Source: an uncultured Rhodobacterales bacterium | GTDB lineage: Bacteria; Pseudomonadota; Alphaproteobacteria; Rhodobacterales; Rhodobacteraceae | Length of the DNA stretch: 8,265 bases | Assembly (NCBI GenBank): GCA_937901055.1 | Contig: CALCGO010000422.1 | Coordinates: 1-8,265 of the forward strand | Direction of reading: 5' to 3' | Shown: piece after piece, positions 1 to 6,844 of the stretch | Numbering within the stretch: the stretch's first letter is position 1 | Layout of the letters: every line of letters starts with the position of its first letter | The notes under the pieces: model-generated | The model's input: only the letters and a program-made list of their open reading frames with translations | The model's database searches: none | Told to the model about the DNA's origin: nothing | Position numbers and translations under genes: made by a program

Positions 1-75
1 TCCTCATCCTCAGTTTTGTCTAGGAATCGTTTTTGCGCCGGGGTTGGTCAATTTTTGATCCTGAACAATGATGAC

Positions 76-714
76 TTAACGCATCGGAGCCATGTCGGCG
101 GGATATCGGCAATCACGTAAGGTGTCCGTTCCGCACACTCTGGGGTCCAAATCTTTTGTCAGGCAGATTCGGACTTCTTGAATCATGCCGCCCTTACAGG
201 TGACTGTCAGGCCTTCCGCTTCAATGCCCTCATTAACCTCCATAAAGGCAGCTTCGATCACGCTTGGTGGCAAATGCATTTCCCGTGGCAGGTTACGGAA
301 AACGTCAGGGCGCGTGACGCTGGTGTATGCTTCTCGTGCGGCCTCGTAATATTTGCTCGACGATAACCCCGCGCAACGCCCGTGCTTTTTCCATTGATAC
401 CACGCCAATCCGCTGGTCCCCATAATGTCAGCCATCGCATTGGTCTGACCACGCGATGGATCGCGCTCGACGGTCCGGCAATAGGATGGCCAGCCGCTCT
501 CGTATTGGGGCCAGAGCCCGTGGAGCGTAAAGCCGAACCCTTTGTCGGCGTCGCACTGTGGGGAATTACGCTCGTCGCCTTCCAGTTCACACCAGCTTGG
601 CGTCCAACTAAGAGACATCACGTAATAGTCGAAATCACCCGCAGGTTCGCCATCTGCAAGGGCGGGGGTCGCGAAAACGAGGGCTAAACAAAAGGTCTTT
701 AATAATCTAATCAT
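76..714 (-). CDS. Secreted ribonuclease T2 family protein
   Basis: Predicted periplasmic or secreted endoribonuclease of the RNase T2/RNase I family, which cleaves RNA through a 2',3'-cyclic phosphate. With the ATG at 714 the protein has 212 residues and begins with a signal peptide (MIRLLKTF..., h-region about 4-15, cleavage after ATPALA near residue 20). Active-site block I is FTLHGLWPQ with catalytic His65. Block II is YQWKKHGRC at 106-114 with His111 and Lys110. The mature chain has eight cysteines, fitting four disulfides. The position before Trp108 is Gln107, where the fungal and plant enzymes have the catalytic Glu, so activity may be altered. A GTG at 744 with an AGG upstream would add ten residues in front of the signal peptide. 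I prefer 714 because it gives a normal secretion signal. The gene diverges from trcR. Family assignment is firm; activity is inferred. Confidence 0.87.
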   Translation of the reverse strand: MIRLLKTFCLALVFATPALADGEPAGDFDYYVMSLSWTPSWCELEGDERNSPQCDADKGFGFTLHGLWPQYESGWPSYCRTVERDPSRGQTNAMADIMGTSGLAWYQWKKHGRCAGLSSSKYYEAAREAYTSVTRPDVFRNLPREMHLPPSVIEAAFMEVNEGIEAEGLTVTCKGGMIQEVRICLTKDLDPRVCGTDTLRDCRYPADMAPMR

Positions 715-814
715 CTGGCCTATATACACATCAGAATTCCCCACGAAAACCTAAATAGCGCTTTGCGCAGCCAAGTTTTCGGCAAGGGCACAAGTTTGTT
801 TTAAGGAGACTAAC

Positions 815-1549
815 ATGGCGCTTCCATTGATGGCCAAAGCAACTGCTGTATGGCTGGTAGATAATACAACACTGGCGTTCACGCAGATTGCCGAATTTTG
901 CGGCCTGCACGAGCTTGAAGTAAACGGTATCGCAGACGGCGAAGTCGCCGTGGGCGTTAAGGGTTTTGACCCGATTGCCAACACACAGCTGACAACCGAG
1001 GAAATCAAACGGTGTGAAGCTGACCCGAAAGCCAAGCTGGAGTTGATGTACAACGCTGCAGCTGAAGGCGAACTGAAACGCAAAGGGCCACGCTATACGC
1101 CGCTGTCCAAGCGTCAGGACCGCCCTTCAGCGATCGCGTGGTTAGTGAAGTTTCATCCTGAATTGACCGATGGTCAGATTAGCAAGCTTGTGGGTACGAC
1201 TAAGCCAACGATCACGGCTATCCGTGAACGTACGCACTGGAACATCGGCAACATTAACCCAGTCGATCCTGTAGCACTTGGTATGTGTAAGCAGATCGAA
1301 CTCGACACAGCCGTTGCCAAAGCCGTCAAGAAGATGGGTGGCGACGAGGTGATGTCCGATGACGAACGTATGAAGCTTGTCTCGACTGAGCAGTCGTTGC
1401 ACATGCCGGACGAACCGCGTGTACCTGCGAGCATGACTGGTCTTGAGAACTTCACTTTGGCAGACTCTAAAGAAGACGAACCGAAACTAGACGCCGATAG
1501 CCTGTTCAAAACACCTGCTGCGGAAACTGACGAAGACGAAGACGAATAA
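815..1549 (+). CDS. trcR: DUF1013-type cell-cycle transcriptional regulator (TrcR-like)
   Basis: A 244-residue cytoplasmic protein that I recognise as the alphaproteobacterial DUF1013 family, named TrcR in current annotation and linked to cell-cycle transcription. Two helix-turn-helix-like segments are visible. One is at about 14-42 (TQIAEFCGLHELEVNGI). The other is at about 103-143, where ISKLVGTTKPTITAI reads as turn plus recognition helix, followed by RERTHWN. The C-terminus is strongly acidic: the last 27 residues are rich in Asp and Glu and end EDEDE. The start is well supported by AAGGAG at 803-808, six bases before the ATG. The gene is monocistronic, diverging from the RNase T2 gene and ending just before a GC hairpin. 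DNA-binding role is inferred from the HTH pattern and family knowledge; the target genes cannot be read from this window. Confidence 0.85.
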   Translation: MALPLMAKATAVWLVDNTTLAFTQIAEFCGLHELEVNGIADGEVAVGVKGFDPIANTQLTTEEIKRCEADPKAKLELMYNAAAEGELKRKGPRYTPLSKRQDRPSAIAWLVKFHPELTDGQISKLVGTTKPTITAIRERTHWNIGNINPVDPVALGMCKQIELDTAVAKAVKKMGGDEVMSDDERMKLVSTEQSLHMPDEPRVPASMTGLENFTLADSKEDEPKLDADSLFKTPAAETDEDEDE

Positions 1550-1557
1550 GATTGAGC

Positions 1558-1578
1558 GCCCCGACGATAAGTCGGGGC
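1558..1578. terminator. GC hairpin between convergent trcR and SDR genes
   Basis: A perfect 8-bp inverted repeat, GCCCCGAC (1558-1565) and GTCGGGGC (1571-1578), encloses a 5-nt loop. It lies 8 nt after the trcR stop and 9 nt before the end of the SDR gene on the other strand, so it probably serves both. Neither side has a good T-tract, so it is less canonical than the other terminators in this window. Confidence 0.7.
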
Positions 1579-1587
1579 CCCCTCAGC

Positions 1588-2394
1588 TTAATGCGCGGGA
1601 ATTGAGACCGTGTCGACCAAGCTGCGCCCACCATCCACTGCCAAAATCTGACCTGTGATGAAGTTGGCTTTGCTCGACGCAAGGAACACAGCCGCATCTG
1701 CCGCCTCGTCTGCTTCGCCGATATAACCAAGTGGCGTGGCGGCTTCGATGATACCGTGCAGATCGGCGTCATCTTTCAGGGATTCGCGCAAGCTCGCGCT
1801 CATCAGACTGCCCATTGCGATACCGTTTACGCGGATGCCGTGATCGGCAAAGGCCACGGCCAAGGAACGGGTTAGTTGGTCAAGTGCTGCGGACGAAACC
1901 GAATAGGCCATCAATTCCGGCATAGTGCGTGTTGCTGCGATTGAAGAAAGGTTGACGATGGCTCCAATGATCTCGTCTTTTTCACGGTTTTTGGATTGGG
2001 CGATCATCCGTTTTGCCACGGCTTGTGCCAGTCGCAGGTTGACGGTTACGTTCTGGTGCATCAATTGTTCGAACACACCGTCCTTGTCCACGAGCGGATC
2101 AGATGGCAGGATTTGGCGGCTAGCGTTTACCAGAATGTCGATGGTGTCATAAGCATCGATCGTCGCTGCCATCAGGTTATTCACGGTTAGCTTTTCTTGA
2201 AGGTTTCCGTGATAGGCCATCGCCTTGCCCGCACCGTTTTGCAGCGCGTCGACCTCGGCCACTAAACGTTTTTCGTCCCTGTCAGCTAACACTACGTTCG
2301 CTTCCAATTCGACAAACCGACGCGCGATTGCCAGACCGATGCCATTGGCCGCGCCCGTAACGATGACGGTTTTTCCAGATACTGAGGAGTCCAT
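1588..2394 (-). CDS. SDR-family protein lacking the catalytic lysine
   Basis: A 268-residue short-chain dehydrogenase/reductase fold protein. The NAD(P)-binding motif TGAANGIG is at 13-20. Asp38 at the end of beta-2 suggests NAD(H) preference. Asn115 (QNVTVN) and Ser150/151 (NLSS) match the SDR tetrad positions, and the C-terminal VDGG at 253-256 is typical. Several signature positions deviate. The NNAG motif reads VNAS (89-92). The YxxxK motif reads YSVSS, so Tyr164 is present but the lysine is Ser168 (codon TCC, 1891-1893). The usual PG after VNxIA is MG. A classical oxidoreductase mechanism is therefore doubtful, and a non-catalytic or altered role is possible. The start has GAGG five bases upstream. 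It is probably the last gene of a clpS-rsmC-SDR transcript, 78 bp after the methyltransferase gene. The substrate is unknown. Confidence 0.9.
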   Translation of the reverse strand: MDSSVSGKTVIVTGAANGIGLAIARRFVELEANVVLADRDEKRLVAEVDALQNGAGKAMAYHGNLQEKLTVNNLMAATIDAYDTIDILVNASRQILPSDPLVDKDGVFEQLMHQNVTVNLRLAQAVAKRMIAQSKNREKDEIIGAIVNLSSIAATRTMPELMAYSVSSAALDQLTRSLAVAFADHGIRVNGIAMGSLMSASLRESLKDDADLHGIIEAATPLGYIGEADEAADAAVFLASSKANFITGQILAVDGGRSLVDTVSIPAH

Positions 2395-2472
2395 TTAGAC
2401 CTCGTGATTCCCTACTGTCAGAAACAGCAGACTAGGGGAATGGGGATGAAATTTCGAGATAAAACGTATCGG

Positions 2473-3483
2473 TTAGGCTTGCCGCTTTAGCGGGCGGCGG
2501 GCACGGATAATTTTGAAGGCGCGGTCTTGCTCCAGAATTTCCCAACTTTTGAAGTGCATATCCATTGCAGCTTCGTAGGGCAACTGTCGGTTTGCAACCA
2601 TCAAGAATTGGCCGGAAGGTTTCATAATGCGCGCAGCTGCAGTGATAAAACTGATCCCGATTGCAGGGTCTGCTGTGCGCCCCTGATGGAACGGCGGGTT
2701 GCAGATTACGGTGTGATACGGTTCAACGGGCTTTTCTAGTGCGGTCACATCAGTCCAGTGGAACGCGGCACGTTCGTCTGTGACGTTAACCTTTGAGGCT
2801 TCAAGAGCAGCGTATTCCGCCTCAAACAAGTCGAGTGAAGTTAGTCTTTCACATTTTTCCAACACGTTTTTCGCTAGATATCCCCAGCCGGAGCCGATGT
2901 CTGCCACCGCGCCTTTAATGGATTTGTCGAAATACGAAGTCAGCATTTCCGAACCCACATCAATCTTTTCGGGGCTGAACATGCCGGGTGCAGTTAGATA
3001 CCCAAACGCATTCTGTTTGGGTTGCACGGCAACTTCCCACGCTTCGGGGGCAGGGCCAGTTGGTTTAAGCCAGAAGACTTTGCCGTGCGATTTGGACAGG
3101 ACGCCATCAACTTCGTAAACCTTCTTCACGGCCTTTAGCATGCTGTCGATGCCATCGGTTTTGTCGCCGCTTACTACAACTTGACCACCTGTCGATACCA
3201 TCCGGCAGGCCCGCGAGAAGTTGGCCATATTTTCGGCGCGGCTTCGCGTCAGCGCCACCAATACGACCGGGAATTCGCCAGCAGCTTCGGGCACAACGGT
3301 CAGGTTTTCCTGCGTCAGCCGGTCGGAAAATGGCTTGAAGCCCTGCTCACAAACGATATGCGGAAAATCTGCGAAACCTTGCGGCAAGAACGCTGGTGGG
3401 CGGATATAGAGTACGTCACCAGTTTCAGGAATTGCAATCAGCTCATCATCAAATGGCAGCAGAATACGGGCTGGATCAGCCAT
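2473..3483 (-). CDS. rsmC: RsmC/RlmG-like SAM-dependent rRNA methyltransferase
   Basis: A 336-residue class I methyltransferase, close to the usual length of RsmC (16S rRNA m2G1207 methyltransferase). The C-terminal half carries the active domain. SAM-binding motif I is ADIGSGWG at 194-201, an acidic post-I position lies in SLDLFEAE (about 216-223), and motif IV is NPPFHQG at 262-268, typical of guanine-N2 rRNA methyltransferases. The N-terminal half (about 1-165) resembles the degenerate methyltransferase-like domain found in RsmC and RlmG. RsmC and RlmG are hard to tell apart by eye, so the exact target base is uncertain. The start ATG has GGAG seven bases upstream. It lies 24 bp downstream of clpS on the same strand, consistent with co-transcription. 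Confidence 0.85.
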   Translation of the reverse strand: MADPARILLPFDDELIAIPETGDVLYIRPPAFLPQGFADFPHIVCEQGFKPFSDRLTQENLTVVPEAAGEFPVVLVALTRSRAENMANFSRACRMVSTGGQVVVSGDKTDGIDSMLKAVKKVYEVDGVLSKSHGKVFWLKPTGPAPEAWEVAVQPKQNAFGYLTAPGMFSPEKIDVGSEMLTSYFDKSIKGAVADIGSGWGYLAKNVLEKCERLTSLDLFEAEYAALEASKVNVTDERAAFHWTDVTALEKPVEPYHTVICNPPFHQGRTADPAIGISFITAAARIMKPSGQFLMVANRQLPYEAAMDMHFKSWEILEQDRAFKIIRARRPLKRQA

Positions 3484-3507
3484 GTGGAGTCTCCGAAATC
3501 GAGTGGT

Positions 3508-3846
3508 TCATTCTTTTTCCATCGTGCATTGCAACGGGTGCTGGTTGCGTTGGGCATAATCCATGACCTGCGTGACCTTGGTCTCGGCAATCTCGTGGGC
3601 GTAAACACCTACAACAGCCAGACCTTTTGTGTGGACCGTCAACATGATCCCTTCCGCTGCACTGGCGTTCAGGCCGAAGAAACGTTCCAGAATATGCACA
3701 ACGAATTCCATTGGCGTGTAGTCGTCGTTCAACAGCAACACTTTATAAAGCGGAGGTTTGGCCGTTTTGGGCTTAACCTTCGTTAAAGTGCCGGTATCAA
3801 GGTCATCATCGGATGCCATGATCGGTGCAATTGGTGTGTGGCTCAT
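3508..3846 (-). CDS. clpS: ATP-dependent Clp protease adaptor ClpS
   Basis: A 112-residue adaptor that binds proteins with N-terminal destabilising residues and hands them to ClpA(P). The core starts near residue 34 (YKVLLLNDDYTPMEFV). The NDD at 40-42 and Met46 line the N-degron pocket, and His72 in TVHTKG plus the VGVYAHEIAETK block are characteristic. The first 30 residues are a flexible Asp/Lys-rich extension, as is usual. I place the start at 3846 because AGGA sits six bases upstream. The ATG at 3852 has AGGA directly against it, and the longer open frame to 3912 runs through the upstream promoter and terminator region. It is likely the first gene of a three-gene minus-strand unit with rsmC and the SDR gene. 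Confidence 0.95.
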   Translation of the reverse strand: MSHTPIAPIMASDDDLDTGTLTKVKPKTAKPPLYKVLLLNDDYTPMEFVVHILERFFGLNASAAEGIMLTVHTKGLAVVGVYAHEIAETKVTQVMDYAQRNQHPLQCTMEKE

Positions 3847-3874
3847 CTTCATTCCTGCGGTCTTTAGCTTGCAG

Positions 3875-3903
3875 AGTATATAAGCTACCCACAGAAATAG
3901 AAA
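3875..3903 (-). promoter_or_regulatory. Candidate clpS promoter
   Basis: On the minus strand a TATACT -10 element (3880-3875) lies 17 bases from a weak -35, TTTCTA (3903-3898). It would give a leader of about 22 nt carrying the AGGA site ahead of the ATG at 3846. The -35 matches consensus poorly and overlaps the T-tract of the phasin terminator, so this is tentative. Confidence 0.35.
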
Positions 3904-3920
3904 AGGGGGCAAACGCCCCC
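3897..3920 (-). terminator. Rho-independent terminator of the phasin gene
   Basis: Read on the minus strand, GGGGGC (3920-3915), a GTTT loop and GCCCCC (3910-3905) form a perfect 6-bp GC stem. It is followed directly by TTTT, then CTATTTC. It begins about 31 nt after the phasin stop codon. Orientation of the T-tract assigns it to the phasin transcript and separates that transcript from clpS. Confidence 0.85.
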
Positions 3921-3951
3921 TAAATCCATTCTCAAAGTCGCAACGCCCGAT

Positions 3952-4350
3952 TTAGGCTGTGTAAGACTTCATTGTTTCAGTAGCAGCTTCGAAGCGCGCG
4001 CCGATTGGTGCAGTTACTTCTTTGGCTGTCGCCGCGAACATTTCGTTCATTTTTGTCGCTTGCGCAGCGAAGCCTTCAAACGCAGCCTGTGCGAATGCGG
4101 ACTGCTTTTCGAAGAACTCGGTAGGTGTTTTTGCGGAAGCCAGGTCTTTGGCGGCCGCAACGCCATCTTCGTAGGATTTTTTCGAGTACGAAGTGATTTC
4201 TTCGTTCAGGTTTTCAGCGGCTTTGGTTGCAAGCTCGGAAGCTTTTGTGAGCGCATCAGCGTTCAATTGGCCGAATGCAGTCACGTCTTCAAGGCCTGCA
4301 GGAGCAGTTGTAGTTTTAGCTTTTTTCGCTGTGGATGTCTTAGCAGTCAT
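3952..4350 (-). CDS. Phasin family protein
   Basis: A 132-residue small amphipathic helical protein of the phasin family (Phasin_2 type), which coats polyhydroxyalkanoate granules in the cytoplasm. After a Lys/Thr/Ala-rich N-terminus (about 1-18), the chain is almost entirely predicted helix rich in Ala, Glu and Phe. It contains the typical spacing of aromatic residues (TEFFEKQSAFAQAAFEGF, about 77-94) and no cysteine. The ATG at 4350 is chosen because GGAG is six bases upstream. The in-frame ATG at 4422 lies upstream of the predicted transcription start and has no role. A dedicated promoter with an overlapping inverted repeat and a terminator bracket the gene, so it is monocistronic. The PHA synthase genes are not in this window, so the granule role rests on family resemblance. 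Confidence 0.88.
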   Translation of the reverse strand: MTAKTSTAKKAKTTTAPAGLEDVTAFGQLNADALTKASELATKAAENLNEEITSYSKKSYEDGVAAAKDLASAKTPTEFFEKQSAFAQAAFEGFAAQATKMNEMFAATAKEVTAPIGARFEAATETMKSYTA

Positions 4351-4401
4351 AATATTCTCCAATATAGTCGTCGGCGTATTTGCCGGTGAATTTCTACCCT
4401 G

Positions 4402-4430
4402 CATATAGGACTCATGCTGCACTGCGTCAA
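4402..4430 (-). promoter_or_regulatory. Phasin gene promoter
   Basis: On the minus strand TTGACG (4430-4425) matches the -35 consensus at five of six bases. It is followed by a 17-base spacer and TATATG (4407-4402), which matches -10 at its first four bases. This is the best sigma-70 type promoter in the window. The transcription start would be near 4395, giving a leader of about 45 nt that includes the GGAG site. Confidence 0.7.
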
Positions 4431-4449
4431 GGGCGTATTGTGCAGTGCA
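4418..4449. promoter_or_regulatory. Inverted-repeat operator, probable PhaR site
   Basis: Two perfect 8-bp arms, TGCACTGC (4418-4425) and GCAGTGCA (4442-4449), flank a 16-bp spacer. The first arm touches the -35 and fills the adjoining part of the promoter spacer; the second lies just upstream of the -35. TGC-rich sites of the CTGC/GCAG type are bound by PhaR, the PHA-responsive repressor known to control phasin genes in Paracoccus and Rhodobacter. The repeat and its position are seen directly; the identity of the regulator is inferred. Confidence 0.55.
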
Positions 4450-4615
4450 ACATAATTAACCAAAGAACCAGACTGATTCACTTTGGCAACACCCCGCGAG
4501 TAATTGAAAAATATGTGTTTTCTTGTCGGCCAAACGCGTGTTAGGGTGTTTGAAAATAAATGCGACACCGGCAAACGGGTCGTGAGGTAGTAAGTATATC
4601 GATCGGCAGATTTCG

Positions 4616-6004
4616 ATGTTTAAAATGATTTTACGGGGGTTTTCCCTCGTTATTTCCCTTGTTTTGTGGGCCGGCATTGCTGGCGCAGCGCCCTATGCGG
4701 CGTTGGTTATGGACGCGCGAACGGGCGAGGTCTTGCATTCGCGCAATGCTGACACACGATTACATCCAGCATCCCTAACCAAAATGATGACGCTTTACGT
4801 TGTGTTCCATGAGGTTGAATCCGGTCGCATGAGCCTTGATCAGATGATCACGATTTCACGTAATGCGGCGAGCGAACCTCCTTCGAAGCTTGGGCTAAGA
4901 TCGGGCCAGAAAATTGCGTTACGCTATTTGATCCGCGCTGCGGCGGTGAAATCCGCCAATGACGCGGCTACGGCCTTGGGTGAGGCGGTCTCGGGTTCCG
5001 AGGCGGCGTTTGCGCGATACATGACCACGACGGCACGGGCGATGGGGATGTCGAATACGACGTTCAAGAATGCACACGGGTTGACGGCCTCGGGGCACAT
5101 GTCGACGGCGCGTGATATGGCAACGCTTGGGCGGCGGTTATTTTATGATTTCCCAGATTACTACAACCTGTTCAGCCGCATCACGACCGATACATCGATG
5201 AAAACTGTTTACAACACCAACCGGCGTTTCCTTGGGGCGTATCGCGGTGCAGATGGAATTAAAACCGGGTACACCAATGCGGCGGGCTTCAATCTTGTCG
5301 CTTCTGCACGTCGCGGCGAAGAACGGATCATTGCCGCAATGTTTGGTGGTACTTCGACTGCGCAACGTAATGGGCAAGTGGCCAAACTACTGGATATGGG
5401 TTTTGGCCGAGCGCCAACACACGCCGCAACAATTCGTCCGCCAGCGCTGAACCTGGCAAGACCCGGCGAAGCGGTCATACGACTGACGGGCGTGGTGCCA
5501 CGAGCCGAGCGCCCTGTGATGCGTGGCAGTGCGACCACCTCGCCCGCAGCTGTTTTGATGGCGCGCAATATTGATGATTTGGTGACTTCTTTGGCAGAGG
5601 ATTCCAGCGACACAGAAATAGCTTCGATTGTTGCTTCGTTGAGCATTCCTACAGATGGGCCATCTGCCCCTGTTCGCCGGCCCGCAAACTTCCGCGTGCC
5701 GGTAAAGGTCGCCAGCATAGCGCCGCTTCCAAGCATCAGCATGACACCAGCGCAGGAGTTTGGCGATTGGGCCATTGAGTTGGGGAATTACTCCAACCGT
5801 ACCAACACAGAAAAATTGCTATTGCGCACTGCGTTGATGGACCTTGATGCCTTGCAAGGCGCCGATCGAAAGGTTGAGGTGACCTTGGTGCAAGGCGTTA
5901 CCATGTACCGTGCGCGTTTCGTGGGATTAAGCGAAGCGGATGCCCGCAAGGCATGTGCGCGTCTGACGTCTAGAGACTCAGCGTGCGAAGTCGTTACGCC
6001 CTAA
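4616..6004 (+). CDS. D-alanyl-D-alanine carboxypeptidase (S11) with SPOR domain
   Basis: A 462-residue exported low-molecular-weight penicillin-binding protein that removes the terminal D-Ala from peptidoglycan stem peptides in the periplasm. The signal peptide spans about 1-24 (LVISLVLWAGIAGA), with APYAALVMD starting the mature domain. All three active-site motifs are present: SLTK at 53-56 (nucleophile Ser53), SAN at 113-115 and KTG at 216-218. A Pro/Ala-rich linker leads to a C-terminal segment (about 382-459, GDWAIELGNY to ACEVV) that looks like a SPOR domain, which binds denuded glycan at division septa. This combination is common in alphaproteobacteria. No good Shine-Dalgarno site precedes the ATG at 4616 or the alternative at 4625; both keep the signal peptide. 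It converges on mipZ with a 10-bp gap. I do not assign a dac letter. Confidence 0.9.
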   Translation: MFKMILRGFSLVISLVLWAGIAGAAPYAALVMDARTGEVLHSRNADTRLHPASLTKMMTLYVVFHEVESGRMSLDQMITISRNAASEPPSKLGLRSGQKIALRYLIRAAAVKSANDAATALGEAVSGSEAAFARYMTTTARAMGMSNTTFKNAHGLTASGHMSTARDMATLGRRLFYDFPDYYNLFSRITTDTSMKTVYNTNRRFLGAYRGADGIKTGYTNAAGFNLVASARRGEERIIAAMFGGTSTAQRNGQVAKLLDMGFGRAPTHAATIRPPALNLARPGEAVIRLTGVVPRAERPVMRGSATTSPAAVLMARNIDDLVTSLAEDSSDTEIASIVASLSIPTDGPSAPVRRPANFRVPVKVASIAPLPSISMTPAQEFGDWAIELGNYSNRTNTEKLLLRTALMDLDALQGADRKVEVTLVQGVTMYRARFVGLSEADARKACARLTSRDSACEVVTP

Positions 6005-6014
6005 CACGATAATA

Positions 6015-6824
6015 TCAGAAATTGATGGTGACGTCTGGCAGTTCCAATGCGCGAATAAGGTCGCGGACTTCTTGGCGAGCAGCGATGTTGGACAGCGTCA
6101 TTTTGTATTCGCCGACTTCTTTCAGGTCGAGAAGCGTCAAGCCATTGAGAAAAAGTTCGCGAAATATCACGCGCTCGGAAAAGCCGGGTATCAGGCGGAA
6201 GCCGATCCTTTTTGAAAGCTCTCCTAATGCGGTACCAACTTTGCGCTTATTACGGGCATTCAGGGTCGACATCCGGTTTCGCAAAACGACCCAATCCACG
6301 GGCTTCAAGCCAGCTTGAGAACGCAACTGCCGCGCGCTCCAAACCATTTCGGAATAGATGGAAGGGCCAAGTACTTTGCCAGTCGAGGGATCAAGTCGCG
6401 CCAGCAAATCAAAATCGACCAAGCTGTCGTTCATCGGTGTAATCAACGTGTCCGCCACCGAATGCGCCATCTGTGCATAGCGGGTGTGGGCGCCGGGGCA
6501 ATCTATAAGGATGAACGAGCACTCGGCCTCCAACGTCGCCAGCGCATCGGCAAAACGGGCTTCTTCTTCGGTTTGTGCAGCCTTCTGGCTGTCTAAAGTC
6601 GAAAGCTTCAGGCTGACTCGTTTGGGCATCGGCAATTCGATGTCGTTGTTGGCACAAAAGGCCTCGCGGTTGTCGATGTAGCGAAAGAAGCTTTGCTGGC
6701 GTAGGTCCAAATCTATGGCGCCAACTTGGTGTCCCGCTCGGGAAATCGCGCTCATCAAATGCATTGCAGTAGTGGACTTGCCGGAGCCGCCTTTTTCGTT
6801 TCCCAATACAATGATATGCGCCAT
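6015..6824 (-). CDS. mipZ: Division-plane positioning ATPase MipZ
   Basis: A 269-residue ParA/MinD-type P-loop ATPase. The deviant Walker A motif KGGSGKST is at 11-18 with Lys11 and Lys16. A switch I-like segment, IDLDLRQQS, is at 37-45, and Walker B is FILIDCPG at 104-111. The sequence following Walker B (AHTRYAQMAHSVADTLITPMNDSLVDFDLL) is characteristic of MipZ rather than ParA. In Caulobacter and relatives MipZ dimers form a gradient from the ParB-bound poles and inhibit FtsZ polymerisation away from midcell. The start is supported by AGGAG seven bases upstream. Only about 20 nt separate the rpmE terminator from this gene, so no separate promoter fits between them. Transcription either reads through from rpmE or starts within the rpmE coding region. 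Confidence 0.92.
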   Translation of the reverse strand: MAHIIVLGNEKGGSGKSTTAMHLMSAISRAGHQVGAIDLDLRQQSFFRYIDNREAFCANNDIELPMPKRVSLKLSTLDSQKAAQTEEEARFADALATLEAECSFILIDCPGAHTRYAQMAHSVADTLITPMNDSLVDFDLLARLDPSTGKVLGPSIYSEMVWSARQLRSQAGLKPVDWVVLRNRMSTLNARNKRKVGTALGELSKRIGFRLIPGFSERVIFRELFLNGLTLLDLKEVGEYKMTLSNIAARQEVRDLIRALELPDVTINF

Positions 6825-6844
6825 CAGCTAGCTCCTAAAACGGC

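Noticed and set aside
1..75. Possible gene fragment or promoter at the left edge: an open stretch ending at TAG (21-23, plus strand) and, on the minus strand, TTGACC followed by purine-rich GAGGATGAGGA.
   Set aside because: Only six codons are visible on the plus strand, and the minus-strand ATG abuts its would-be ribosome site with no good -10. Nothing can be supported without sequence to the left.
758..768. GCGC-TTT-GCGC mini-hairpin between the RNase T2 and trcR genes.
   Set aside because: A four-base arm is too short to separate from chance and is not placed relative to a convincing promoter.
2412..2430. Seven-base imperfect hairpin between the methyltransferase and SDR genes as a terminator.
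   Set aside because: It is AT-mixed with a wobble pair and no T-tract, so read-through into the SDR gene is more likely.
3181..3786. 201-codon plus-strand open frame across rsmC and clpS.
   Set aside because: It is antisense to two well-supported genes, has no recognisable domain or ribosome site, and its codon pattern mirrors the opposite strand.
4351..4422. N-terminal extension of the phasin from the ATG at 4422.
   Set aside because: It begins upstream of the predicted transcription start and has no Shine-Dalgarno site; the ATG at 4350 has GGAG at ideal spacing.
4450..4615. CtrA-type site (TTAA near 4456) and a promoter for the carboxypeptidase gene.
   Set aside because: Only one TTAA half-site is present, without the second at the required spacing. 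No -35/-10 pair with 16-18 bp spacing is convincing in this stretch.
5209..5775. 188-codon minus-strand open frame inside the carboxypeptidase gene.
   Set aside because: It is a shadow of a gene whose active-site motifs are all intact on the plus strand; no domain or start signal is seen.
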